DNA of 32,902 nt. Source: a virus. Positions 8,188 through 15,725 of this stretch are shown one piece after another; positions within the stretch are counted from its first letter, which is position 1; every line of letters begins with the position of its first letter. The stretch covers positions 1-32,902 of the IMG/VR virus record IMGVR_UViG_3300047564_000994; one strand, 5' to 3'. The notes under the pieces were generated by a model. It did not search any database, had not been told where the DNA came from, and worked only from the letters and a program-made list of their open reading frames with translations. The position numbers and the translations under genes were made by a program.

Positions 8188-8897
8188 TTATACCAAATAC
8201 CGATTTGTTTATAGTAACATCGGCTCTAAGAACGAGAATTGGTGTTATTGATGATGAAACAAGAACAAGGCAAACAATTGAAGGTTTGCAATCACTACGC
8301 AAGGCTGCACCTGATGCACTTATTTTATGGGTAGATGCCTCATCTAAACAGGTTGACGAAGCAACAATGGCTCAAGTAACTCAATACTGTAATAAGAGTA
8401 TTAGTTTTTTTGGTGATGAAGATTTAATGTCACTTGCAAACGCAGGTCTTAAATCTCAAGCTGAAGTTGCTTTATTATTTAAGACACTAAGTATTATTAA
8501 GCAACATCCTGAACTACAAAAGATGATGGCTGGTGTCCGTAGAGTGTTTAAGTTGTCAGGTAGAACCAATATGCTTGAAGGTTATGACCCAAAAGCATAT
8601 GACAACCAATATGGTAAGTATGTGTTTAAGAAAGCAATACCTTCTTGGTTGCCACCACAGAAACAATTAGAATCTGGTTGTGACCACTTATACATAACTA
8701 GAATGTATTCATTCTGTATATCATTGTTTGATAATTATTTGAATACTTTACCAACGATTTATCAAACAATAAATCAACATGGCGTAGATACAGAACACGC
8801 ACACTATGGTAATATTGATAAAGGTTTCTCAGTAGAATTTGAAAAGTTATATTGCCAAGGAGTATTGGCTGGAAATGGACAATTGGAAGCATATTAA
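8184..8897 (+). CDS. Unknown protein of the sugar cluster, possibly a glycosyltransferase
   Basis: Two ATGs are possible, at 8175 and 8184. I prefer 8184 because it overlaps the upstream TGA as ATGA, the dominant arrangement here; this gives 237 residues. The N-terminal IIPNTDLFIVTSAL and LILWVDAS resemble alternating strands of a nucleotide-binding half. RVFKLSGRTNM (about 119-129) recalls the KxSGRY motif, and DTEHAHYGNI the late EHxxY-type motif, of some virus and capsule glycosyltransferases. There is no membrane segment. I do not recognise a defined family; the context makes a sugar-transfer role the best guess. Confidence 0.6.
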   Translation: MIIPNTDLFIVTSALRTRIGVIDDETRTRQTIEGLQSLRKAAPDALILWVDASSKQVDEATMAQVTQYCNKSISFFGDEDLMSLANAGLKSQAEVALLFKTLSIIKQHPELQKMMAGVRRVFKLSGRTNMLEGYDPKAYDNQYGKYVFKKAIPSWLPPQKQLESGCDHLYITRMYSFCISLFDNYLNTLPTIYQTINQHGVDTEHAHYGNIDKGFSVEFEKLYCQGVLAGNGQLEAY

Positions 8898-10180
8898 TGA
8901 TTGATGATAAATTAATTGAAGAAATAGCCAAACAGGCTAAACCGAAGTATCAACAAGACTATTCTAACTTCAAACCTGGCGAAGATTATGTAATGTATTC
9001 TGGCCAAATGTGGGACGAAAAAGAGTTTGCTGCTGGTCTAAAATCGTTTCTAACAGGTAAATGGTTACCAGCAGGTGAAAGAGTTGAGCAATTTCAAATT
9101 AAGTTCTCAAAGAAATACAATGTAAAACAATCTCACATGGTTAATTCTGGTTCATCTGCCAATTTGGTAATGATTGCAGCCGTGAAGAAGCATTTGAATT
9201 GGCAAGATGGTGATGAAGTCATTGTATCACCAGTTGGATTTCCAACTACAATTGCACCATTGATGCAGAACAATCTTAAGCCAGTATTCATTGATATTGA
9301 GTTTGATACATTGAATTTCAATGTAGATTTAATTGAACAAAAGATTACATCAAAGACCAAAGCAATTATTGTTTCTCCTGTGTTGGCCAATCCGCCTGAC
9401 ATGGATAGAATCCATGATATTTGTTACAGAAACAATATAGTATTAATTGGTGATAACTGTGATTCACTAGGCACAAAATGGAATGGTAATTTGATTACTG
9501 ATTTGTATTACTGCTGGTCAACATCATTCTATCCTGCACATCATATGTCAACAGGTGAAGGCGGAATGATTTCGTCTAACGATGAGAAACTAATTGACAT
9601 TGCTCGTTCAATTTCTTGGTGGGGTCGTGATTGTTATTGTGTCGGTTCAAACAATATGTTACCATGTGGAACTTGTGGTAATAGGTTTGATAAGTGGTTG
9701 CCAGATTATGATGGCATCATTGACCACAAATATATTTTTGCTTATGCAGGTTATAATTTGAAGCCACTTGATATGCAAGGTGCAATTGGTATAGCACAAC
9801 TAGAAAAAGTTGATTACATTGACCAGAAACGCAAAGAACACAAAGAGAGATTATCTAAACTATTAACCAAATATTTGAATATTCGTATTGCTGATAAGTT
9901 AGACAAGGCAGACCCATCTTGGTTTGGTGTGCCAATTATATGCGAAACACAAAAACAAAAAGAAACTTTGGTTGCACACTTTGAAGCCAATAAGATTCAG
10001 ACACGAAACTATTTTGCTGGTAATATCTTATTGCATCCAGGTTTCAAACACTTAGATGATTCAAGTAAATATCCATTGGCAAACAAAGCATTATCTCATG
10101 TATTTTTGTTGGGTTGTCCTCCGTTTTGGAATGATGCAGTATTTGATTATATTGAAAAGGTGATTAAAAATGTTACTTAA
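8897..10180 (+). CDS. rfbH: RfbH-type PMP/[2Fe-2S]-dependent NDP-4-keto-6-deoxyglucose-3-dehydrase (DegT family)
   Basis: I start at the ATG overlapping the upstream stop (TAATG), giving 427 residues. The fold is the DegT/AHBA aminotransferase fold (NSGSSANL 83-90; SPVGFPTT 111-118). The internal-aldimine lysine is replaced by histidine in SFYPAHHMSTGEGG (210-223, His215), the hallmark of the E1 dehydrase. The iron-sulfur cysteines are present: Cys188, Cys246, Cys248 and Cys260. The spacing is C-x57-C-x-C-x11-C, whereas the classic E1 spacing ends in x7, so there is a four-residue insert (with an extra Cys257). Expected chemistry is C3 deoxygenation toward 3,6-dideoxysugars, with a reductase partner not found in this window. 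Confidence 0.87.
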   Translation: MIDDKLIEEIAKQAKPKYQQDYSNFKPGEDYVMYSGQMWDEKEFAAGLKSFLTGKWLPAGERVEQFQIKFSKKYNVKQSHMVNSGSSANLVMIAAVKKHLNWQDGDEVIVSPVGFPTTIAPLMQNNLKPVFIDIEFDTLNFNVDLIEQKITSKTKAIIVSPVLANPPDMDRIHDICYRNNIVLIGDNCDSLGTKWNGNLITDLYYCWSTSFYPAHHMSTGEGGMISSNDEKLIDIARSISWWGRDCYCVGSNNMLPCGTCGNRFDKWLPDYDGIIDHKYIFAYAGYNLKPLDMQGAIGIAQLEKVDYIDQKRKEHKERLSKLLTKYLNIRIADKLDKADPSWFGVPIICETQKQKETLVAHFEANKIQTRNYFAGNILLHPGFKHLDDSSKYPLANKALSHVFLLGCPPFWNDAVFDYIEKVIKNVT

Positions 10181-10361
10181 AAACACAAATGATTGTAATT
10201 TAATTGTTGAAACACAACATACTAGAAATCCATCAGATTTAACCAAAATTACATTTAGACGAGAGATTTTAGATACATCAACCAAAAAAGTAGTTAGTTA
10301 TTCCAATTTTGATATGCACCTTACAGATGATGAAATCCAAAGGTTAAAACAAGCACTATGA
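10170..10361 (+). CDS. Small unknown protein in the sugar cluster
   Basis: A 63-residue reading frame that starts 11 bases inside the end of the dehydrase gene and ends with ATGA on the start of the epimerase gene. The tight fit on both sides, and the absence of any other frame that fills the interval, argue that it is real. The sequence is polar, with a beta-prone N-terminal half (LIVETQH, KITFRREILD) and a helical acidic end (LTDDEIQRLKQAL). No known motif was seen. It might be a subunit or stabiliser of an adjacent enzyme, but nothing in the sequence shows this. Confidence 0.6.
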   Translation: MLLKNTNDCNLIVETQHTRNPSDLTKITFRREILDTSTKKVVSYSNFDMHLTDDEIQRLKQAL

Positions 10362-11173
10362 AAATTCAAGTATTTGGTGGTTCAGGCTTTGTTGGTTCAG
10401 AGTTTGCTAAGCAGAATCCGGGTTGTATAGTAAATGCTCGTAATGATTATGAAATAAAAGGCCAAGATATTCTTTACATGATTTCTACTGTAACAAATTA
10501 CAATGTAAAGACTGACCCTTTTATTGACATTGATACAAACCTAACCACATTGATGAAGGTTTTACGACAATGTAAGAGCTCACCCGTAACATTTAACTTT
10601 ATCAGTTCATGGTTTGTTTATGGTGAAACAGAGATGCCTGCACACGAAGAATCTAATTGCTACCCAAATGGATTCTATTCTATTACTAAACGATGTGCAG
10701 AGCAACTACTAATTTCTTATTGTGAAACTTTTGATATTAAGTATCGTATTCTCCGTCTTGCCAATGTCGCAGGTTATGGTGATAGGAAAGCTTCACCACA
10801 AAAGAACGCACTTCAACATATGATTAATCAATTGAAAGTAGGCCGTGATGTGAATGTTTATGATGGTGGCAATCTTTACCGAGATTATATTCATGTGAAT
10901 GATGCCGCTAGGGCAATTAAACTCATCATGGAAAAAGGCGAAGTTAATACTACCTACAATGTGGGCAATGGGCAACCATTATTGTTTAAGGATATGATTG
11001 AGTATGCCAAAGAGTTAATTGGTGGGGAAGGTAAATTAGTACCGATTGAAATTCCTGACTTCCATCGCACGGTACAAGTTCGTAGTATGTGGATGCTATC
11101 TGATAAATTAAAATCATTAGGATACGCTCCAAACTATGATATGAAGGCTATCATTGAGGACATGGTGAAATGA
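10358..11173 (+). CDS. NAD-dependent epimerase/dehydratase (extended SDR)
   Basis: A 271-residue protein with N-terminal GGSGFVGSEF (7-16), the active-site strand FISSWFVYGE (81-90) and the YxxxK pair Tyr107/Lys111 in GFYSITK. A substrate-side NVYDGGNLYRDYIHVNDAARA segment (155-175) and NVGNGQP follow, as in nucleotide-sugar epimerases. It is shorter than the RfbB-like protein at 2995. Its active site has Ser-Ser-Trp rather than Thr-Asp-Glu, so it is more likely an epimerase or 4-ketoreductase than a 4,6-dehydratase. Acting after the RfbH-type step, it could reduce a 4-keto-dideoxysugar. ATGA overlaps link it to its neighbours. Confidence 0.85.
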   Translation: MKIQVFGGSGFVGSEFAKQNPGCIVNARNDYEIKGQDILYMISTVTNYNVKTDPFIDIDTNLTTLMKVLRQCKSSPVTFNFISSWFVYGETEMPAHEESNCYPNGFYSITKRCAEQLLISYCETFDIKYRILRLANVAGYGDRKASPQKNALQHMINQLKVGRDVNVYDGGNLYRDYIHVNDAARAIKLIMEKGEVNTTYNVGNGQPLLFKDMIEYAKELIGGEGKLVPIEIPDFHRTVQVRSMWMLSDKLKSLGYAPNYDMKAIIEDMVK

Positions 11174-11895
11174 ATTTGATTTTGTATCAGGCATACTATG
11201 ATAACAATCAGTTGCCTCTTTTAGATTCTACATTTACCCCGTATGATAATACCGAAAATGTTAAGCCCGAGTTGCGGGAATACCCCATGTGGAAAAATCT
11301 ATTAGAGAAACACAGAGGTACCGATGTGTATTGGGGACTTTTATCATGGCGTTGGATGCAAAAGACAGAGTTACCTGCTTCAGAGTTTCGTGATTGGATT
11401 TTGGCCAATCCTGATTATGATGTGTATCACATGGATCCAAGTTTAGAAGTTACAGCAAACTATGTTAATCTTTGGGTGCAAGGTGACCAATGGCATCCTG
11501 GTATGTTGAAGTTTGCAAATCGTTTATTTCCAAAAATTGGTATCACCGAGAAGGCTGAAGAATTAGTTTATAAGTCTGATGATTTTGCTACTTGCAATTA
11601 TTACATTGGTAATTCTAAATTTTGGACAGAATGGTTAACATTCCTTGATAACACATTAGAGATTTGTCGTGGAGATGGTGAACTATATAATTATCTCTAT
11701 CGTGATGGTAAAGGGTATAATGGTTCATGGATTCCATTTTTCTCATTTGTAACTGAAAGATTGTTATCTATTTTTCTAATTCAAAACCGACACATAAAAG
11801 TGAAAAAGTTTCCTGTTGAACACCCATGTTATGCAAAACGATTTGGCTCACAATTTCACCAGTTTGTAGAAGAATATAAAAGAAAAAATGATTAA
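11170..11895 (+). CDS. Unknown protein of the sugar cluster, possibly a glycosyltransferase-like protein
   Basis: A 241-residue protein rich in Trp and Tyr. It starts with MNLILYQAYYDNNQLP and has YWGLLSWRW, a DYDVYHMDPSLE segment and CNYYIGNSKFWTEW. Near the C-terminus, SFVTERLLSIFL followed by basic residues matches the acceptor-side ERL motif common at the ends of capsule-type transferases in DUF4422-like families. The aromatic patches would suit carbohydrate contact. I cannot name a family with certainty. It overlaps the preceding gene by 4 bases (ATGA) and the following gene by 8. Confidence 0.6.
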   Translation: MNLILYQAYYDNNQLPLLDSTFTPYDNTENVKPELREYPMWKNLLEKHRGTDVYWGLLSWRWMQKTELPASEFRDWILANPDYDVYHMDPSLEVTANYVNLWVQGDQWHPGMLKFANRLFPKIGITEKAEELVYKSDDFATCNYYIGNSKFWTEWLTFLDNTLEICRGDGELYNYLYRDGKGYNGSWIPFFSFVTERLLSIFLIQNRHIKVKKFPVEHPCYAKRFGSQFHQFVEEYKRKND

Positions 11896-12667
11896 TCAAT
11901 TTGATTACGATAAACTAAGTAAAGAATTTCAAGAAGCAAAACCATTTCGCCATTGTATTATTGATAACTTCTTTGAAGATATTACCGCATTGGATTTGTC
12001 TAATGAATTTCCTGACTATAATGATCCAAATATTTGGTCGGTTTATCGTAATGCCATTGAAAACAAAAAACTAACTCCACATTGGGACTTGTTTCCTGCT
12101 AAAACATATCAGGCTTTTACATTGATGAATAAACCTGAGTTTGTTGAAAAGATTAAACTCATTACTGGCATTCCTAATCTTGTTGCAGATTATGGTATGC
12201 ATGGTGGTGGGTGGCATATGCATACTCGTGGTGGTAAATTGAATATGCATAAAGATTATTCTATTCACCCAAAGCTTGGCATGGAAAGACGAATCAACAT
12301 TATCATCTACATGACACCAGATTGGCAAGAAAAATGGAATGGCGGTTTAGAATTTTGGTCACACGATGCAGAGAAGAACCTACCAAAAGAATGTGTTACT
12401 AGAGTTCATAATAAATTCAATCGTGCGGTTCTATTTGACACCGCAGATAATTCGTGGCACGGCCTGCCAACTGAGATAGTTTGTCCAGAGGGTGTTTATC
12501 GTAAGTCATTGGCAATATACTATATTTCTGAGCCAAGAACTGATGCAGAAAGCCATGACCGAGCATACTTTGCACCCACCTCAGAGCAGGCAAACAATCA
12601 AGAAATACTAGAATTGATTAAGAAAAGGTCTAGTTCCAAAACATCCTCAGAAGCATACAGAACATAA
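11888..12667 (+). CDS. 2-oxoglutarate/Fe(II)-dependent oxygenase
   Basis: A 259-residue protein with the double-stranded beta-helix metal site: His121-x-Asp123 (NMHKDYSIH), the distal His191 in NSWHGLP, and Arg205 (YRKSLAIYYI), the expected 2-oxoglutarate-binding residue 14 positions later. RINIIIYMTPDW (135-146) and GGLEFW (152-157) are core strands seen in prolyl-hydroxylase-like phage oxygenases. It is the last gene of the sugar cluster and ends just before a late promoter. The substrate could be a sugar, a protein side chain or a lipid; nothing in the sequence decides. The N-terminal 100 residues are helical and carry no motif I recognise. Confidence 0.85.
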   Translation: MINQFDYDKLSKEFQEAKPFRHCIIDNFFEDITALDLSNEFPDYNDPNIWSVYRNAIENKKLTPHWDLFPAKTYQAFTLMNKPEFVEKIKLITGIPNLVADYGMHGGGWHMHTRGGKLNMHKDYSIHPKLGMERRINIIIYMTPDWQEKWNGGLEFWSHDAEKNLPKECVTRVHNKFNRAVLFDTADNSWHGLPTEIVCPEGVYRKSLAIYYISEPRTDAESHDRAYFAPTSEQANNQEILELIKKRSSSKTSSEAYRT

Positions 12668-12671
12668 ATTG

Positions 12672-12679
12672 TATAAATA
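12672..12679 (+). promoter_or_regulatory. T4-type late promoter box
   Basis: TATAAATA, identical to the late promoter consensus recognised by the T4 gp55 sigma factor. It lies in the 47-base gap after the sugar cluster and 35 bases before the ATG at 12715. A perfect sigma70 -10 hexamer, TATAAT, also occurs at 12683-12688 but lacks a plausible -35 at the correct distance. A GAGG ribosome binding site is at 12706-12709. This element should drive the virion-protein block that follows. Confidence 0.75.
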
Positions 12680-12714
12680 GACTATAATCATAATTAAACG
12701 CTGTAGAGGCGGAG

Positions 12715-15423
12715 ATGAAATTTAGAGAATTTATACAAGAACAAAAAGAGAAGCACGCCGTCCTGGCCTTTGGCAGGATGAATCCACCTACAACTGGTCA
12801 CGCCAAGTTGGTAGACAAGGTTAAAGAAGTTGCTAAGTCTGTTGGTGGTTCACATCATGTAGTTCTATCTCATTCTCAGGATCCTAAAAAGAATCCACTC
12901 TCCGCTAAAGACAAACTCAAACACGCAAAACGGTTCTTTCCTGACACTAATCTGTCAACATCCAGCAAAGAACATCCAACTTTCCTAGACCACGCAGCCA
13001 AACTCCACAAATCTGGTGCAACACATTTGCACATGGTGGCCGGTTCTGACCGCAAAGAAGAATACAAAAAGAAACTGGCACAATACAATGGAACACACGA
13101 GGGTGCATTATTCAATTTTAAAAAGATTACTGTTCATTCTTCTGGTGAAAGAGATCCTGATGCTGAAGGCACAGAAGGAATGTCAGCATCAAAAATGAGA
13201 AGTCATGCTTCAACAGGCAACTTCAAAGAATTTAAGAAAGGTGTTCCTGGCCATGTACCTGGACATCACGCAAAAGAATTATACAACGATGTTCGTAAAC
13301 ACATGGGTGTAAAAGAAAGTGTTGATGATGAATTTGAAGAACTTATTACTGAAGGTGTGCATGACAAAGGCATTTTCAAAGCAGTATTTTTAGCAGGTGG
13401 TCCTGGTTCTGGTAAAGATTATGTTTTAGATAATACTTTGTCTGGCCATGGTATGACCGAGATTAACTCTGATAAGGCTTTAGAGTTTTTGATGGACAAA
13501 AAAGGTCTAAACAAGACCATGCCTGCATCTGAGAAGATTGAAAGAGATTTAGTTCGTGGTCGAGCCAAGAACATGACTGAGTTACGCCAGCGTTTAGCAC
13601 TACAAGGTCGCAATGGTTTAATCATCAATGGCACAGGTGATGACCATGAAAAAGTTAAAATAATTAAATCACGCCTTGAAGAATTAGGTTATGACACTTC
13701 AATGATTATGGTTAACACACGAGATGAAGTATCTGCTTCACGAAATGTTGAAAGAGGTTCTCGTGGTGGTCGTACCGTACCTGAAGATGTTCGCAAACAA
13801 AAATGGGATGCCGTTCAAAAGGCAAGACCTGAATTAGCAAAACTATTTGGTGACAGATATGCTGAGTTTGATAACTCTGAAGATTTAAGAGTTGCAAGAC
13901 CAGAGATTGTTCAAGCAAAAAAAGAAGAACTTCTGAACCTATACAAAGGTGTTCAGAAGTTTATGAAAGCACCACCAAAAGCAGACCAAGCAAAAGAATG
14001 GGTAGCAAATGAGTTACAGAAAAAAGATGCAATGCCAATCAGTAAGAAAACTGATGCGATGCCACATCCTGATTCTGCTGCCTCTGCTGAAGCACGCAAA
14101 CTTGGTTTAGAATACTACGGCTTTGGTCGCTACGGTAAAGATAGAAAAACATTGTATCGCTCGGTACATGATAAACTAGTTAAGGTTTCTGATGTAGAAC
14201 CACAACAACCAAACATTCCAATTTCAGGTTCATCTATGAAACCACAGAAAAAAATAAACGAAGAATTTGAAGAATTATTTGAGGCAGTTACAATAACAAT
14301 TAATGCTGACACACCAGAAGAAGCGGCTAAAGCAATTAAATTGTTGACCTCAAATGATGAAGAAGAACAAGAAGTGGAAGAAAGTCATTTATCTAATAAT
14401 GATGCACTAAGAATATTAACATTAGGTAGAATGACCGAAGATGTTCTATTAACTGAAAAGTGTTGGGATGGTTACACAGCAAAAGGTATGAAAAAGAAAG
14501 GCAATCGTATGGTGCCAAATTGTGTGCCTGTTTCTGAAGCCAAGAAACCAACAGCACTAGAAAAGTTCCGTCAAGCCGCAGCTGAAAGAGAAAGAAAACA
14601 CGCAGAGATTGAAAAAAATCGGTCTAAAGATGGTTCTGGTATGACTGCTGCTATTGACCGTTTAGAGAAACAAGTTAACAAAGAAGAAGTTGAAAAAGTA
14701 AATGAAATTTCAGTTGATTCAGCATCCAATTATATTAAAAAAAGAACATTTGGTTATGTAAAAACAATGAAAGGCCAAGTTCAACCTTCTGATGTATATA
14801 ACAAAATGTCAGATAAACACAAAGCAGGCATTAGCCGTGCTATGGACAGAGTTGTTAAACCAGTTAAAGAAGAAGTCAAATTAAACCATAAACATTTATT
14901 GAAAGATACGAGTGGCAAAGTCAGAACATTTATGCTTCGCCGTTCAGCAGCAAAAGAAGCCCACATCAATGGTGGTGTAGTCCACAAGATGGGCAATGGA
15001 TATGTTATTAAAATTAAGGAGAATGAAGATGCTAAAAGCACTAATCAATTATTTGAAAATCAAACCAACAGTATCGCCATGCGAGGACAAACCAGTAGAA
15101 GCTCCGAAGGCGGAAGAGCCAGCGAAGAAAGAAACTGTCAAGAAGGCTACAACACGGGCAAAATCACCCTCAGTCAAATCCGCTCCAAGAAAGAAAAAGT
15201 AAGCGAATCAATTGATAGAGGAATTGAACCAGGACTTTCAATGGCACAATCAGGTGAAAACTTCAGTAGACCTGCAGGTGAGAAGTTAAACAAAAAAGGT
15301 CGAGTTGTTACTGAACTAACTGGTGATGAAACAACAGCCAGTATTGGTGACCAAAAAGAAGATGAACTTAAAAAGAAAGGCATTAGTTTATTGTCATTCA
15401 AAAAGAGAAACTACGCACTATGA
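12715..15423 (+). CDS. Multidomain protein: NMN-adenylyltransferase-like domain, P-loop kinase-like domain and repeat-rich tail; candidate packaged polyprotein
   Basis: A 902-residue protein. Residues 14-200 form an HxGH-type nucleotidyltransferase: FGRMNPPTTGHAKL (19-32) and the late GMSASKMR (155-162), as in NadR/NMNAT proteins. Residues 221-420 form a P-loop kinase-like domain with GGPGSGKD (228-235) and an INGTGDD strand (304-310), similar to zeta-toxin-type kinases. The tail is Lys/Glu-rich with small modules: CWDGY...VPNCV (583-605), a VNEISVDSASNYIKK module (662-676), and a conserved ending with ELTGDETTASIGDQKEDEL (867-885). The leader MKFREFIQE resembles a T4 capsid-targeting sequence. 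The linkers EEFEEL..E (ITE213-G, LFE523-A) look like prohead-protease sites between modules. It follows a late promoter. Confidence 0.8.
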   Translation: MKFREFIQEQKEKHAVLAFGRMNPPTTGHAKLVDKVKEVAKSVGGSHHVVLSHSQDPKKNPLSAKDKLKHAKRFFPDTNLSTSSKEHPTFLDHAAKLHKSGATHLHMVAGSDRKEEYKKKLAQYNGTHEGALFNFKKITVHSSGERDPDAEGTEGMSASKMRSHASTGNFKEFKKGVPGHVPGHHAKELYNDVRKHMGVKESVDDEFEELITEGVHDKGIFKAVFLAGGPGSGKDYVLDNTLSGHGMTEINSDKALEFLMDKKGLNKTMPASEKIERDLVRGRAKNMTELRQRLALQGRNGLIINGTGDDHEKVKIIKSRLEELGYDTSMIMVNTRDEVSASRNVERGSRGGRTVPEDVRKQKWDAVQKARPELAKLFGDRYAEFDNSEDLRVARPEIVQAKKEELLNLYKGVQKFMKAPPKADQAKEWVANELQKKDAMPISKKTDAMPHPDSAASAEARKLGLEYYGFGRYGKDRKTLYRSVHDKLVKVSDVEPQQPNIPISGSSMKPQKKINEEFEELFEAVTITINADTPEEAAKAIKLLTSNDEEEQEVEESHLSNNDALRILTLGRMTEDVLLTEKCWDGYTAKGMKKKGNRMVPNCVPVSEAKKPTALEKFRQAAAERERKHAEIEKNRSKDGSGMTAAIDRLEKQVNKEEVEKVNEISVDSASNYIKKRTFGYVKTMKGQVQPSDVYNKMSDKHKAGISRAMDRVVKPVKEEVKLNHKHLLKDTSGKVRTFMLRRSAAKEAHINGGVVHKMGNGYVIKIKENEDAKSTNQLFENQTNSIAMRGQTSRSSEGGRASEERNCQEGYNTGKITLSQIRSKKEKVSESIDRGIEPGLSMAQSGENFSRPAGEKLNKKGRVVTELTGDETTASIGDQKEDELKKKGISLLSFKKRNYAL
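15029..15202 (+). CDS. Candidate overprinted small basic protein nested in the 902-residue gene
   Basis: A 57-residue frame in the +1 phase of the long gene. An AAGGAG ribosome binding site at 15016-15021 lies seven bases before the ATG at 15029 (a second in-frame ATG is at 15023). The product starts MLKALINYLK and becomes a Lys/Ala/Pro/Glu-rich tail ending in SAPRKKK, similar in style to histone-H1-like or DNA-binding tails. In the host frame, residues 771-825 read as unstructured Ser/Arg/Gln-rich sequence unlike the rest of that protein. Base use there is richer in G and C than nearby. Both facts suggest that the nested frame shapes this stretch. The function is unknown. Confidence 0.5.
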   Translation: MLKALINYLKIKPTVSPCEDKPVEAPKAEEPAKKETVKKATTRAKSPSVKSAPRKKK

Positions 15424-15725
15424 AAAGACTAAAAGATTTTTTAGATGAAGCTGCGCCTGCATGGCAACGCAAAGAAGGCAAATCTGAATCTGGTGGTTTG
15501 AACCGCAAAGGTATTGAATCATATCGCCGTGAAAATCCTGGTTCAAAACTTTCAATGGCAGTTACAACAAAACCAAGTAAATTAAAACCGGGTTCAAAGT
15601 CAGCCAATCGCCGTAAATCATTTTGTGCTCGTATGGGCGGCATGAAGAAGCGTTTGACTTCTGCTAAAACAGCAAATGATCCAGATAGCCGTATCAACAA
15701 AGCATTGAGAAAGTGGAACTGCTAA
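15420..15725 (+). CDS. Conserved small basic phage protein (DUF6321-like)
   Basis: A 101-residue very basic protein. The core segments AWQRKEGKSESGGLNRKG, SYRRENPGSKL, TTKPSKLKPGSKS and RRKSFCARMGGMKKR followed by INKALRKWNC form a compact conserved family of T4-like aquatic phages that I associate with DUF6321. The end KWNC and the CARMGGMKK stretch are invariant-looking. The leader MKRLKDFLDE-A has the shape of a T4 capsid-targeting and cleavage sequence. A packaged DNA-contacting protein is a reasonable inference. Its ATG overlaps the upstream stop (ATGA), and its stop abuts the GTG start of the next gene. Confidence 0.8.
   Translation: MKRLKDFLDEAAPAWQRKEGKSESGGLNRKGIESYRRENPGSKLSMAVTTKPSKLKPGSKSANRRKSFCARMGGMKKRLTSAKTANDPDSRINKALRKWNC

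Noticed and set aside
8897-10180. Calling this gene a PLP sugar aminotransferase
   Set aside because: The lysine needed for the internal aldimine is replaced by His215, and the four Fe-S cysteines are present, so an RfbH-type dehydrase fits better.
12683-12688. TATAAT as a sigma70 promoter before the 902-residue gene
   Set aside because: The -10 is perfect, but no -35-like hexamer lies 16-18 bases upstream. The adjacent TATAAATA explains the region better as a late promoter.
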